Assembly (NCBI GenBank): GCA_900548765.1
Contig: URLU01000019.1
Span: 1-19,346 of the forward strand
Reading direction: 5' to 3'
DNA from: an uncultured Lachnobacterium sp.
GTDB lineage: Bacteria; Bacillota; Clostridia; Lachnospirales; Lachnospiraceae
Length of the DNA stretch: 19,346 bases
The position numbers were made by a program, and so were the translations under genes. A model generated the notes under the pieces. It was given only the letters and a program-made list of their open reading frames with translations, did not search any database and was not told the DNA's origin. This document shows, piece by piece, positions 1 to 7,004 of the stretch (its first letter is position 1; the number at the start of each line of letters is the position of its first letter).

Positions 1-279
1 CACAGATTGTTCGCAAATTCGCAGTATCTTATAGATGCAAATGTTGTGATTGCCATAGCCGGCATGGAAGGCGCGCTTGCTTCGGTTATCGGAGGCATAG
101 TGGATTGCCCGGTTATAGCAGTTCCGACAAGTGTAGGATATGGCGCAGCATTCGGAGGACTGGCAGCACTGCTTTCGATGCTCAATTCCTGCGCCAGTGG
201 AGTATCTGTGGTCAATATAGATAACGGATTTGGTGCAGGATATTTGGCAAGCATGATTAATCAGAGAACTTCGAGGTAG
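1..279 (+). CDS. larB: LarB C-terminal part (nickel-pincer cofactor biosynthesis), 5' truncated by the window
   Basis: The frame is open from the first base, so only the last 92 residues are present. LarB carboxylates and hydrolyses nicotinic acid adenine dinucleotide, the first step in making the nickel-pincer nucleotide cofactor of lactate racemase and related enzymes. The fragment is the PurE-like (AIR carboxylase) half. It shows the conserved run from AGMEGALASV through DCPVIAVPTSVGYG and FGGLAALLSMLNSCASG to NIDNGFGAGYLASMIN, which is typical of LarB and distinguishes it from PurE itself. The next gene starts 2 nt after the stop, so the two are probably cotranscribed. No larC or larE lies downstream; partners, if present, must be upstream or elsewhere. 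Assignment to LarB is by remembered family motifs. Confidence 0.88.
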   Translation, partial: HRLFANSQYLIDANVVIAIAGMEGALASVIGGIVDCPVIAVPTSVGYGAAFGGLAALLSMLNSCASGVSVVNIDNGFGAGYLASMINQRTSR

Positions 280-281
280 AC

Positions 282-827
282 ATGGAAACTGTTGAAGGAT
301 TTTATTTTGAATCAGAGAAGCAAGCAGCGAGAGCGCAAAAAGAAGCGGATGGAATAAAGTATATTAAAGAGAATACGAAAATGGATGACCCGGAGGTTGT
401 ACTGAAGCTGTACAATAAGCTTATTCAGGACGAGATGCTTTCAACCCCTGTGGGTATGGCATTTCTGGTGGAACTGCAGGAGTTCCTGATCATGTCAACA
501 GATATAGATGGAGAGTTTATAAGACCTATTCCGGGAAATCTGTGTGCGGCCTGGTACAAAAACGATACTCCTAAGAAGCCGGTCAGGAACAAAAAGTATA
601 CTGTCTCTTTGTGGATTAATGCCGTTCTTTGTGTGATAATAGCAGGTATGTTTCTGATTAACTATATGTCGGATAATAATGTAAATATTATAAACTATGA
701 GAATGCCCTGGTTGACAAGTATGAGTCATGGGAATCACAGTTAAACGACAGGGAAGCAGCTATACAGCAGAAGGAAGCTGAGCTTGGAATTGACGAAGGA
801 GCGGAAGAATCAGATGGAGAAGATTAA
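282..827 (+). CDS. Small single-pass membrane protein of unknown function
   Basis: This 181-residue protein is not recognised. Residues 1-105 are a soluble, mostly helical domain. Residues about 107-129 form one clear hydrophobic segment preceded by the basic stretch KKPVRNKK, which suggests the N-terminal domain is cytoplasmic. Residues about 137-168 are charged and heptad-like, probably a short coiled coil, and the tail is strongly acidic. The ATG lies 2 nt after the larB stop, with a GAGG at 273-276 as ribosome binding site. The 3' end overlaps the response regulator gene by 14 nt, so its translation may be coupled to the two-component system. An accessory or sensing role for that system is possible but is inferred only from position. 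Confidence 0.75.
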   Translation: METVEGFYFESEKQAARAQKEADGIKYIKENTKMDDPEVVLKLYNKLIQDEMLSTPVGMAFLVELQEFLIMSTDIDGEFIRPIPGNLCAAWYKNDTPKKPVRNKKYTVSLWINAVLCVIIAGMFLINYMSDNNVNIINYENALVDKYESWESQLNDREAAIQQKEAELGIDEGAEESDGED

Positions 828-1494
828 AATACTTGTAGTCGATGACGAGAGCAGAATGAGAAAACTTGTAAAAGACTTTCTTATAAGGGAAAATTATGAG
901 GTACTGGAAGCCGGTGATGGTGAGGAAGCACTTGACATTTTTTATAAGGAAAAGGACATAGCCCTCCTGATTCTCGATGTTATGATGCCAAAGATAAATG
1001 GCTGGGATGTCTGTAAGGAAATCAGGGAGACTTCAAGGGTACCTATTATAATGCTTACAGCCAAGAGCTCAGAAAGTGATGAGCTTGGGGGCTTTGAAAT
1101 CGGAGCAGATGAATACATATCAAAGCCTTTTTCCCCTAAGATTCTGGTGGCAAGGGTCGGAGCACTGCTCAGGAGAACCAACAAAATCGGTGATGGAGCC
1201 CAGATAATTCAGAAGGGTGGAATCACCATGGACAAGAATGCCCATACAGTAGCAATTGATGGAAAACAGATTGAGCTAAGCTACAAGGAATTTGAACTTC
1301 TGGATTACTTTATGGAAAATGCGGGAATTGCATTGTCCAGAGAAAAAATACTTGACAGTGTCTGGGATTACGATTATTTCGGTGATGCCAGAACGATTGA
1401 TACTCATGTTAAAAAATTAAGAAGTAAGATGGGAGAAAAAGGTGACTACATCAAAACAATATGGGGCATGGGCTACAAATTCGAATGCAGCTAG
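814..1494 (+). CDS. OmpR/PhoB-family response regulator
   Basis: A 226-residue DNA-binding response regulator. Residues 1-~118 are a receiver domain with the acidic pair D10/D11, phospho-acceptor D55 in the ILDVMMP motif, T82 and K104 (SKPF). Residues about 130-225 are a winged helix of the OmpR/PhoB type, with the usual ELSYKEFELL, DSVWDYDYFGDARTIDTHVKKLR and IWGMGYKF segments. I chose the ATG at 814 because MEKIKILVVDD is the normal N-terminus. The in-frame TTG at 784 would add 10 unconserved residues. The start lies inside the preceding gene (14-nt overlap), with GAAGGAGCGG at about 796-805 as ribosome binding site. It overlaps the downstream kinase gene, its evident partner. Target genes cannot be told from sequence. 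Confidence 0.93.
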   Translation: MEKIKILVVDDESRMRKLVKDFLIRENYEVLEAGDGEEALDIFYKEKDIALLILDVMMPKINGWDVCKEIRETSRVPIIMLTAKSSESDELGGFEIGADEYISKPFSPKILVARVGALLRRTNKIGDGAQIIQKGGITMDKNAHTVAIDGKQIELSYKEFELLDYFMENAGIALSREKILDSVWDYDYFGDARTIDTHVKKLRSKMGEKGDYIKTIWGMGYKFECS

Positions 1495-2992
1495 GAAGCC
1501 TAAGCAGGTCAGACAGAATAAGCTCTCCATATCAGTGAAGCTTCTTATAACCATGATTTTGGTTGTTGTTGGAACAATCGGACTGTGCTGGCTGATAAAC
1601 AATACATTTCTGGAAAAATATTACATATTCAATAAGCAGAATCAGATACTGGCTGGTTTTGACACCATAGATAAAGCAGCGGAAAGCGGCAATCTCAGGG
1701 ATGAAGATTTTGATATTACCTTTGAGAAAATCTGCTCAAATGGCAATATCAGTACCATTGTTATCGGGAAAAACCATGAGATTATCAGGTCGTCTGTAAA
1801 CGACATCCAGCTTTTGCAGATGCAGTTATCGGAGTTAATCGGCGGTGATAATGGTGTCAACTATGAGGAGATAAAGGTTACAGACAATTATGCGCTTGCC
1901 AGGAAGGCAGACTCAAGGCTTGGAGAGGAATATCTGATACTCTGGGGAGTGCTGTCTGATGGCAGTACAATCTATATGCGTTCAGCCTTAGAGAGTATCA
2001 GGGAGAGTGCTGACATAACCAACAAATTCATGGAACTGGTGGGGATTTTCGCAGCCCTTGTATGCTTTGTAATAATAGTCTTTGTGTCAAGGACCATATC
2101 AAGACCTATACGTGAGATAACAGAGATATCAAAGAAGATGTCAGAGCTTGATTTTGAAGCAAAGTATACCCCACACAGCAATGACAGCATGGAAATTGCA
2201 GAGCTGGGACAGCACATGAATGCACTGTCAGAGACTCTGGAGGAGACTATTTCTGAGCTTAAGTCTGCCAATATAGAGCTTGAGCAGGACATCAGGAAAA
2301 AAGAAGAAATCGACGAGATGAGAAAGGAATTTCTTTCAAATGTGTCTCATGAATTAAAAACCCCTCTTGCCCTTATATCAGGATATGCCGAGGGCTTAAA
2401 GGAAGGTGTCATGGAGGATGAAGAGAGCCGTAATTATTATTGCGAGGTAATTATGGATGAGTCCGACAAGATGAACACCATGGTTAAAAAGCTTTTGACC
2501 TTAAATCAGCTTGAGTTTGGCAATGATGTGGTGGAAATCAGCAGATTCGACATGACAGAGCTGGTGAGAGGCGTGATTGCATCATCCTCATTACTTATGG
2601 AACAAAACGGCATAAGCATAAAGTTTGAGCAGAAAGAGCCGATATATGTATGGGGAGACGAATTTGAGGTCGAAGAGGTTATCACTAACTATCTTAGCAA
2701 TGCGATTCATTATGCTAAAAACGAAAAAATAATAGAAATCTCTTTTGAACAGAGAGATGCGGTGCTCAGGACTAAGGTTTTTAATACAGGAGACCAGATT
2801 CCGGAGGATGAGCTGGATAAGGTATGGATTAAGTTCTACAAGGTTGACAAAGCCAGAACCAGAGAGTATGGCGGCAGCGGAATAGGATTGTCTATTGTCA
2901 AGGCAATTATGGATTCTTTCCACCAGCAATGCGGCGTGATTAACCATGATAATGGTGTGGAATTCTGGATGGAACTGGAAACTAATAGCTAA
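1442..2992 (+). CDS. Membrane sensor histidine kinase, partner of the preceding response regulator
   Basis: A 516-residue kinase if translation starts at the GTG at 1442. It has a transmembrane helix at about 33-54, an extracytoplasmic sensing domain at about 55-195 with no motif I recognise, a second helix at about 197-216, a HAMP domain at about 217-275, a HisKA domain with phospho-acceptor H303 (SNVSHELKTP), and an ATPase domain with N box around N416/N420, NTGDQIP at 448-454, and the glycine box GGSGIGLSIV at 477-486. The start is uncertain. The GTG overlaps the regulator by 53 nt but has GGGAG a few bases upstream. A GTG at 1535 lacks a ribosome binding site, and the ATG at 1553 falls inside the first membrane helix. 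It is predicted to phosphorylate D55 of the adjacent regulator; the stimulus is unknown. Confidence 0.9.
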   Translation: MTTSKQYGAWATNSNAARKPKQVRQNKLSISVKLLITMILVVVGTIGLCWLINNTFLEKYYIFNKQNQILAGFDTIDKAAESGNLRDEDFDITFEKICSNGNISTIVIGKNHEIIRSSVNDIQLLQMQLSELIGGDNGVNYEEIKVTDNYALARKADSRLGEEYLILWGVLSDGSTIYMRSALESIRESADITNKFMELVGIFAALVCFVIIVFVSRTISRPIREITEISKKMSELDFEAKYTPHSNDSMEIAELGQHMNALSETLEETISELKSANIELEQDIRKKEEIDEMRKEFLSNVSHELKTPLALISGYAEGLKEGVMEDEESRNYYCEVIMDESDKMNTMVKKLLTLNQLEFGNDVVEISRFDMTELVRGVIASSSLLMEQNGISIKFEQKEPIYVWGDEFEVEEVITNYLSNAIHYAKNEKIIEISFEQRDAVLRTKVFNTGDQIPEDELDKVWIKFYKVDKARTREYGGSGIGLSIVKAIMDSFHQQCGVINHDNGVEFWMELETNS

Positions 2993-3009
2993 AACACATG
3001 AATTTGTTA

Positions 3010-3038
3010 TTGTAAAGATATTTCAAATGTGCTACCAT
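3010..3038 (+). promoter_or_regulatory. Possible weak promoter for the lipoprotein gene
   Basis: TTGTAA at 3010-3015 and TACCAT at 3033-3038 are separated by 17 nt in the 80-nt gap after the kinase gene. Both boxes are imperfect, so readthrough from the kinase operon is equally possible. Confidence 0.25.
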
Positions 3039-3072
3039 AAATTAAATAGGATAAAAGTCATAGGGGAAAGAA

Positions 3073-3762
3073 ATGAAGAAGAAACGTTTTTTGACATTTG
3101 CTGCCTTGTTTGCAGCTGCCATGTCTTTTACAGGCTGTGGAACCCAGCTGTATGAGCTGACAGAGGGGGAGGAAGCAATAATTGCAAACTATTCTGCCTA
3201 TGTGATATCTAAATACAATACCTTTCAGAAGGATGGCATGAATGCAGTTGTGCCAGAAATTCAGGAAGAGGATACTGAGACCGCAGATGCGGAGGAAGTT
3301 TCGGATACAGAGGCTGATAACAGTTCTGGGCAGAGCGTACAGGCGATATCGCTTGCGCAGGCGTTAGACCTTCCAGATGGTGTAGATGTCACATATAATG
3401 GATTTTCAATATCACCTTCGTACAAGGAGGGGGACTACTATGCGTTGGAAGCAAAGAGTGGATATACATATCTGATTATGAATTTTGCTATTACCAACAG
3501 CGGTGAAGGAGCCAGTGATTTGGATTTATTTTCAGAAGCTCCTGAGTTTTCGGTTCAGGTTGAAGGCGGGGACAAGATAGCTGCTGAGGATAATTTTTTA
3601 ACCTACAGCCTGGCAACCTACGAGGGCACAATCGAACCGGGAGACAGCGTAGATGTAGTGCTTCTGTTTTCTGTAAAGGATACTACGGATGAGAGTTCAG
3701 TAAATCCTCAATTGTATATTGACAAGCAGGATGGCGTATATTCTGTAAACTTACAGAATTAG
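3073..3762 (+). CDS. Secreted lipoprotein with a DUF4352/DUF5067-like beta-sandwich domain
   Basis: A 229-residue protein with a lipoprotein signal: KKKR at the N-terminus, a hydrophobic core, and the lipobox FTGC with lipidated C22. It should therefore be anchored to the outer face of the membrane. Residues 23-60 are helical. Residues about 62-90 form an acidic, Ser/Glu/Asp-rich linker. Residues about 95-229 look like an immunoglobulin-type beta sandwich, with the pattern YLIMNFAITNSGE followed later by IEPGDSVDVVLLFSV, as in DUF4352/DUF5067-type extracellular domains; that family call is tentative. The ATG has AGGGGAAAG just upstream. It lies 80 nt after the two-component genes and could be regulated or sensed by them, but nothing in the sequence proves that. 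Function is unknown. Confidence 0.85.
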   Translation: MKKKRFLTFAALFAAAMSFTGCGTQLYELTEGEEAIIANYSAYVISKYNTFQKDGMNAVVPEIQEEDTETADAEEVSDTEADNSSGQSVQAISLAQALDLPDGVDVTYNGFSISPSYKEGDYYALEAKSGYTYLIMNFAITNSGEGASDLDLFSEAPEFSVQVEGGDKIAAEDNFLTYSLATYEGTIEPGDSVDVVLLFSVKDTTDESSVNPQLYIDKQDGVYSVNLQN

Positions 3763-3791
3763 CAAAAAAATAAACAAAAATATATACATTA

Positions 3792-3800
3792 TGATATAAT
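3792..3800 (+). promoter_or_regulatory. Extended -10 promoter of cheV
   Basis: TGATATAAT, a consensus extended -10 (TGn plus TATAAT), lies 33 nt upstream of the cheV ATG. No good -35 box is present at the expected distance, as is allowed for extended -10 promoters. The motif is of sigma-A type; I saw no flagellar sigma-28 (sigma-D) box here. Confidence 0.6.
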
Positions 3801-3833
3801 TTAATTAATAATTATAGTTCGGGGAGGAATTAT

Positions 3834-4733
3834 ATGGATACCAATATTCTTTTAGAGTCAGGAACAAATGAGCTGGAGGTGCTGGAGTTCACCTTAGGTG
3901 ATAATCACTACGGAATCAATGTAGCGAAAATTCGTGAGATATTACAGTACATGCCGGTTACGCCTGTTCCGCACACACACCCTAGTGTAGAGGGAATTTT
4001 CATGCCACGTGATACAATGATTACAGTGGTAAACTTAAAAAAATGTCTTGGACTGCCAGACACAGGCGAAAAGGGACTGTTTATTATTACTAACTTTAAC
4101 AAGCTGGATGTAGCGTTCCACGTTGATGAAGTAATTGGTATACATAGAGTTTCCTGGGATGCTATTATTAAGCCGGATTCAACCTTAAACGGCAAGGATG
4201 GAGCAACAGCAACAGGCGTTATCAAGATGGACAACAAGCTGGTTGTAATCCTTGATTTCGAGTCAATCGTAGCTGGAATCAGTCCTGAGACAGGTCTTAA
4301 GGTTTCAGACGTTGATAACATGGAGGAGAACGTGGACAGAGGCGCCTACAATATTCTTATCGCTGAGGATTCACCACTTCTTAGCAAGCTTATTACAGAC
4401 TGCTTACATAAGTCAGGATATACCAGAACTATTGTTACAACAAATGGGCAGGAAGCATGGGACAAGCTGTGTGAGTTCAAAAAGGCTGGTACAGTAGAGG
4501 AAAATGTTCAGTGTATCATTACTGATATTGAGATGCCGCAGATGGATGGACACAGACTTACAAAACTTGCAAAGAGCGACGACGTAATTAAACACATACC
4601 TCTTGTTATTTTTTCATCACTCGTAAACGAGGAAATGCGCAGAAAGGGCGAGCGGTTAGGAGCGGATGCACAGCTCACAAAACCAGAAATTGGACAGCTC
4701 GTTGAAGCAATTGATAAACTTGTTACCAGATAG
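3834..4733 (+). CDS. cheV: Chemotaxis protein CheV (CheW domain fused to receiver domain)
   Basis: A 299-residue coupling protein that links chemoreceptors to the CheA kinase and adjusts adaptation through phosphorylation of its receiver domain. Residues about 13-155 are a CheW-like domain (EVLEFTLGDNHYGINVAKIREI, then a VNLKKCLGLP segment and HVDEVIGIHRVSWD). Residues about 172-297 are a receiver domain with acidic pocket E178/D179, phospho-acceptor D231 in ITDIEMPQMDG, S261 and K283. All catalytic positions are kept, so it should be phosphorylatable by CheA. The ATG at 3834 follows GGGGAGG at 3821-3827. No other chemotaxis or flagellar gene is in view, so this is a stand-alone cheV. Its presence implies a chemotactic, probably motile, host. 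Confidence 0.93.
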   Translation: MDTNILLESGTNELEVLEFTLGDNHYGINVAKIREILQYMPVTPVPHTHPSVEGIFMPRDTMITVVNLKKCLGLPDTGEKGLFIITNFNKLDVAFHVDEVIGIHRVSWDAIIKPDSTLNGKDGATATGVIKMDNKLVVILDFESIVAGISPETGLKVSDVDNMEENVDRGAYNILIAEDSPLLSKLITDCLHKSGYTRTIVTTNGQEAWDKLCEFKKAGTVEENVQCIITDIEMPQMDGHRLTKLAKSDDVIKHIPLVIFSSLVNEEMRRKGERLGADAQLTKPEIGQLVEAIDKLVTR

Positions 4734-4745
4734 TAAGTAAAAGTC

Positions 4746-4776
4746 TAAGGGATGTGGCAAAATGCTGCATCCCTTA
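4746..4776 (+). terminator. Strong hairpin after cheV, possible terminator
   Basis: A perfect 9-bp stem, TAAGGGATG (4746-4754) with CATCCCTTA (4768-4776), continues inward through TGGCA/TGCTG (two wobbles, three Watson-Crick pairs) to an AAA loop, giving about 14 pairs. It starts 13 nt after the cheV stop. A T-rich tail is lacking (ATGTGCTTTAG), so termination may be inefficient, or it may serve as a 3' stabiliser. Confidence 0.55.
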
Positions 4777-4785
4777 ATGTGCTTT

Positions 4786-4825
4786 AGTATGCTGGAAAAG
4801 CTGCCGATGGCTGCTTTTCTGTATG
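4786..4825 (+). repeat. Palindromic intergenic repeat element, copy 1 (most diverged)
   Basis: The element reads AGTATGC, then a hairpin GGAAAAGCTGCC-GAT-GGCTGCTTTTCT, then GTATG. The stem has about 11 pairs with one T-T mismatch (T4802/T4812). It shares the AGTATGC left flank, the CTGCC-loop-GGC core and the TGTAT right flank with the copies at 8641-8730 and 17347-17393, but lacks the outer TACCAA. It ends 16 nt before the ATG of the next gene and just before its ribosome binding site (GGAGAG, 4831-4836), so it would lie in or near that gene's mRNA leader. Confidence 0.6.
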
Positions 4826-4841
4826 GTTATGGAGAGATATA

Positions 4842-6377
4842 ATGGGAGATAATAAGATTTCAGAAGATTATCTTGATAATTTATTAAAAAATATAGAGAC
4901 AAAATCAGAGCTTGATACGATATTAGACGACACAGATAATGACGCATCAAATGATTTCCTGCGCCAGTTCGAGAGTGAGCTTGAGTCGGAAAAATACTCT
5001 GAATTTATCAATGAGTTGGATTTTGATGATGATAAGCCAGCGTCTAAATCTGTCAAGGAGCCAATCATGCATCTGCCAGATGATATGGAGGATGTGGTGC
5101 CATTGGAGGATATACTGGATAAGCATGACGAGGCGGAAGCCATGGGCAAAGCAGAAGCAAAGGAAAAACCACAGCCTGAGAAGTCAGAGGAGGAGAAGGA
5201 CTTTGATGAGCTGTCCAGTGCAGTGTCAGAGTTTGATTCGACTATTCCAGAGGATGGCGGTGAACCGGATTTGTCAGGTTCAATGGATGAGGATCTGCTG
5301 GATATCCTGGGTGGAGACTCTGAGCTTTCTGATATAGGAGATATGCTGTCCAGCGATAAAAAGGCACTGGGAGAGGATGAAAACAATGTCTTTGATGAGT
5401 TCGCAGAAAAGGAAATGGGAAATCAGGAAAAGTCCGTAGAGGACACTGTAAATGAAGCCTTAGGAATGGATGATGGTTCCGAGGATGCCAAAGGCAAAAA
5501 GGGAAAGAAATCCAAAAAGGGAAAGAAAGCAGACGGAAATAAGGAGAGCTTCATTGAAAAGCTCAGACGTATACTCTTTGGTGATGACGAGGAAGAGGAA
5601 GCAGTTGATTTGATTATTCCGGATGACAATTCCGCAGGAACCCTGTCCAGTGAGAATGCCCAGATTTTAGCTGAACTTGAGGCAGACGAGAAAGAGGAAA
5701 AGGATAAGAAGAAAAAGAAGAAAGAGAAAAAGGAAAAGCCTAAGAAGGAAAAGAAGCCTAAGAAGGTAAAGGAGCCAAAGCCTAAGAAGGAGAAGCCGCC
5801 AAAAGAGGTGGATAATACTCCTCCATTGCCAAAGGCACCGGTTATCATGATTTTTGTGCTGGTTATCAGCATGACAGTGCTTGTACTGCTGGGCACAGAT
5901 CTCCTTGCAAAGGGCAACAGTATATCCACAGCTGACAGATACTATAATATAGCCATGGCTGCTGCAGCATCGGGCACACCGGATTCGGATGATATACACA
6001 AGTATGCAGAGGCATATAACTATCTGGATGGCTTAAAGCTTAATGAAGAGGACACAGCCCTCTACAACAAGCTTAAGGTGCTTTCATCAGTGTCGTCAAA
6101 GTATGATTCATATGGGGTATTCCATGAGTATGGCTCAGAAAAGGTGGCACTTGATGCCCTTGTCTGTGCGGCTGGCAGATATGAGCTCAATGCAGAGGCG
6201 GCAGAGGAGTATGACTGTGTTAAGGAGCTGGATGCACTCCGTGATTGCATAGAGCAGGCTTTGTCCAGTGAATACAACATGTCATTTGATGAAGCTTTAG
6301 AGATATACAATTCCGGAAACAGGACAAAGTATACAACAGCGTTATACCAGAAATTACATGAACTTGGCTTGGAGTAG
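4842..6377 (+). CDS. Bitopic membrane protein with long acidic/lysine-rich cytoplasmic region, function unknown
   Basis: A 511-residue protein that I do not recognise. Residues 1-210 are very acidic and probably disordered, with short hydrophobic patches such as DDFLRQF-like and DLLDILGG motifs. Residues about 217-232 are GKK/SKK repeats. Residues 240-285 are acidic again. Residues about 288-322 are an almost pure Lys/Glu/Pro stretch. One membrane segment follows at about 333-353 (VIMIFVLVISMTVLVLLG). Residues 360-511 are a helical, probably extracytoplasmic domain with tetratricopeptide-like spacing of alanines and tyrosines. The positive-inside rule puts the Lys-rich part in the cytoplasm. 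The ATG has GGAGAG 5 nt upstream. The stop is 6 nt before hisH and GGAGTAGGA at the gene's end is the hisH ribosome binding site, so the two genes are cotranscribed. Confidence 0.8.
   Translation: MGDNKISEDYLDNLLKNIETKSELDTILDDTDNDASNDFLRQFESELESEKYSEFINELDFDDDKPASKSVKEPIMHLPDDMEDVVPLEDILDKHDEAEAMGKAEAKEKPQPEKSEEEKDFDELSSAVSEFDSTIPEDGGEPDLSGSMDEDLLDILGGDSELSDIGDMLSSDKKALGEDENNVFDEFAEKEMGNQEKSVEDTVNEALGMDDGSEDAKGKKGKKSKKGKKADGNKESFIEKLRRILFGDDEEEEAVDLIIPDDNSAGTLSSENAQILAELEADEKEEKDKKKKKKEKKEKPKKEKKPKKVKEPKPKKEKPPKEVDNTPPLPKAPVIMIFVLVISMTVLVLLGTDLLAKGNSISTADRYYNIAMAAAASGTPDSDDIHKYAEAYNYLDGLKLNEEDTALYNKLKVLSSVSSKYDSYGVFHEYGSEKVALDALVCAAGRYELNAEAAEEYDCVKELDALRDCIEQALSSEYNMSFDEALEIYNSGNRTKYTTALYQKLHELGLE
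5496..5790 (+). repeat. Short internal direct repeats encoding lysine-rich segments
   Basis: Inside the membrane-protein gene, AAAAAGGGAAAGAAA occurs at 5496-5510 and 5514-5528 (18-nt period). GCCTAAGAAGG occurs three times, at 5738-5748, 5756-5766 and 5780-5790. They encode the GKK/SKK and KPKK(E/V) repeats and could allow slippage or recombination that changes the length of this tether. Confidence 0.6.
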
Positions 6378-6383
6378 GATGTT

Positions 6384-7004
6384 ATGATAGCAATAATCGA
6401 TTACAATGCAGGAAATTTAAAGAGTGTTGAGAAGGCACTGATTTCACTGGGAGAGCAGTGCATGATTACTCGGGACAGGCAGGAGATACTTAGTGCAGAC
6501 AGAGTGATTTTACCAGGAGTGGGAGCCTTTGGAGATGCCATGGGACAGCTCAAAAAGTATGAGCTTGACAAGGTAATCCATGAGGTCTGTCATGCAGGTA
6601 TTCCGTTTCTTGGCATATGCCTTGGATTACAGCTATTATTTGATGGAAGTGATGAAAGCTCAGGCGTGGAGGGGCTTCATATCCTGGAGGGGGATATACT
6701 TAGAATTCCTGACAAGAAAGGACTCAAGATACCTCATATCGGCTGGAACTCACTGGAACTTATTAATGACGGAAGGCTTTTCAAGGGGATGTCACAGAAT
6801 CCATATGTATATTTCGTCCATTCCTATTATCTTAAGGCAAAGGACGAGGGTATAGTAAAGGCGGTCACAGATTACAGCACTACAATCCATGCTTCTGTGG
6901 AAAAGGATAACATCTTTGCCTGTCAGTTCCACCCAGAGAAGAGTAGTACAGTGGGACTTCAGATACTTAAAAACTTTGCAGCAATTCAGGGAGGTAAGAG
7001 ATAA
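6384..7004 (+). CDS. hisH: Imidazole glycerol phosphate synthase, glutaminase subunit HisH
   Basis: A 206-residue class I glutamine amidotransferase that releases ammonia from glutamine and channels it to HisF in histidine biosynthesis. The catalytic triad is visible: C79 in GICLGLQLL, and H183 and E185 in FHPEKS. The N-terminal IDYNAGNLKSV and the VILPGVGAFGDAM oxyanion-strand region are typical. Length is normal for the family. The ATG lies 6 nt after the upstream stop with GGAGTAGGA as ribosome binding site. The TAA stop overlaps the hisF ATG by one base (ATAATG), the usual translational coupling of two subunits made in equal amounts. Confidence 0.97.
   Translation: MIAIIDYNAGNLKSVEKALISLGEQCMITRDRQEILSADRVILPGVGAFGDAMGQLKKYELDKVIHEVCHAGIPFLGICLGLQLLFDGSDESSGVEGLHILEGDILRIPDKKGLKIPHIGWNSLELINDGRLFKGMSQNPYVYFVHSYYLKAKDEGIVKAVTDYSTTIHASVEKDNIFACQFHPEKSSTVGLQILKNFAAIQGGKR

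Noticed and set aside
2993..3072. Riboswitch or small RNA in the gap before the lipoprotein gene
   Set aside because: The 80-nt stretch is A/T-rich with no stable hairpin or conserved riboswitch core that I can recognise.
4868..5386. Long reverse-strand open frame opposite the acidic part of the membrane protein gene
   Set aside because: It is rich in serine because the forward strand is rich in Glu/Asp codons; there is no ribosome binding site, and the forward gene is well supported by its start and position.
5423..5929. Reverse-strand open frame rich in Phe and Leu that could look like a membrane protein
   Set aside because: It is the complement of the lysine-rich AAG/AAA repeats (CTT/TTT codons); this is a composition artefact.
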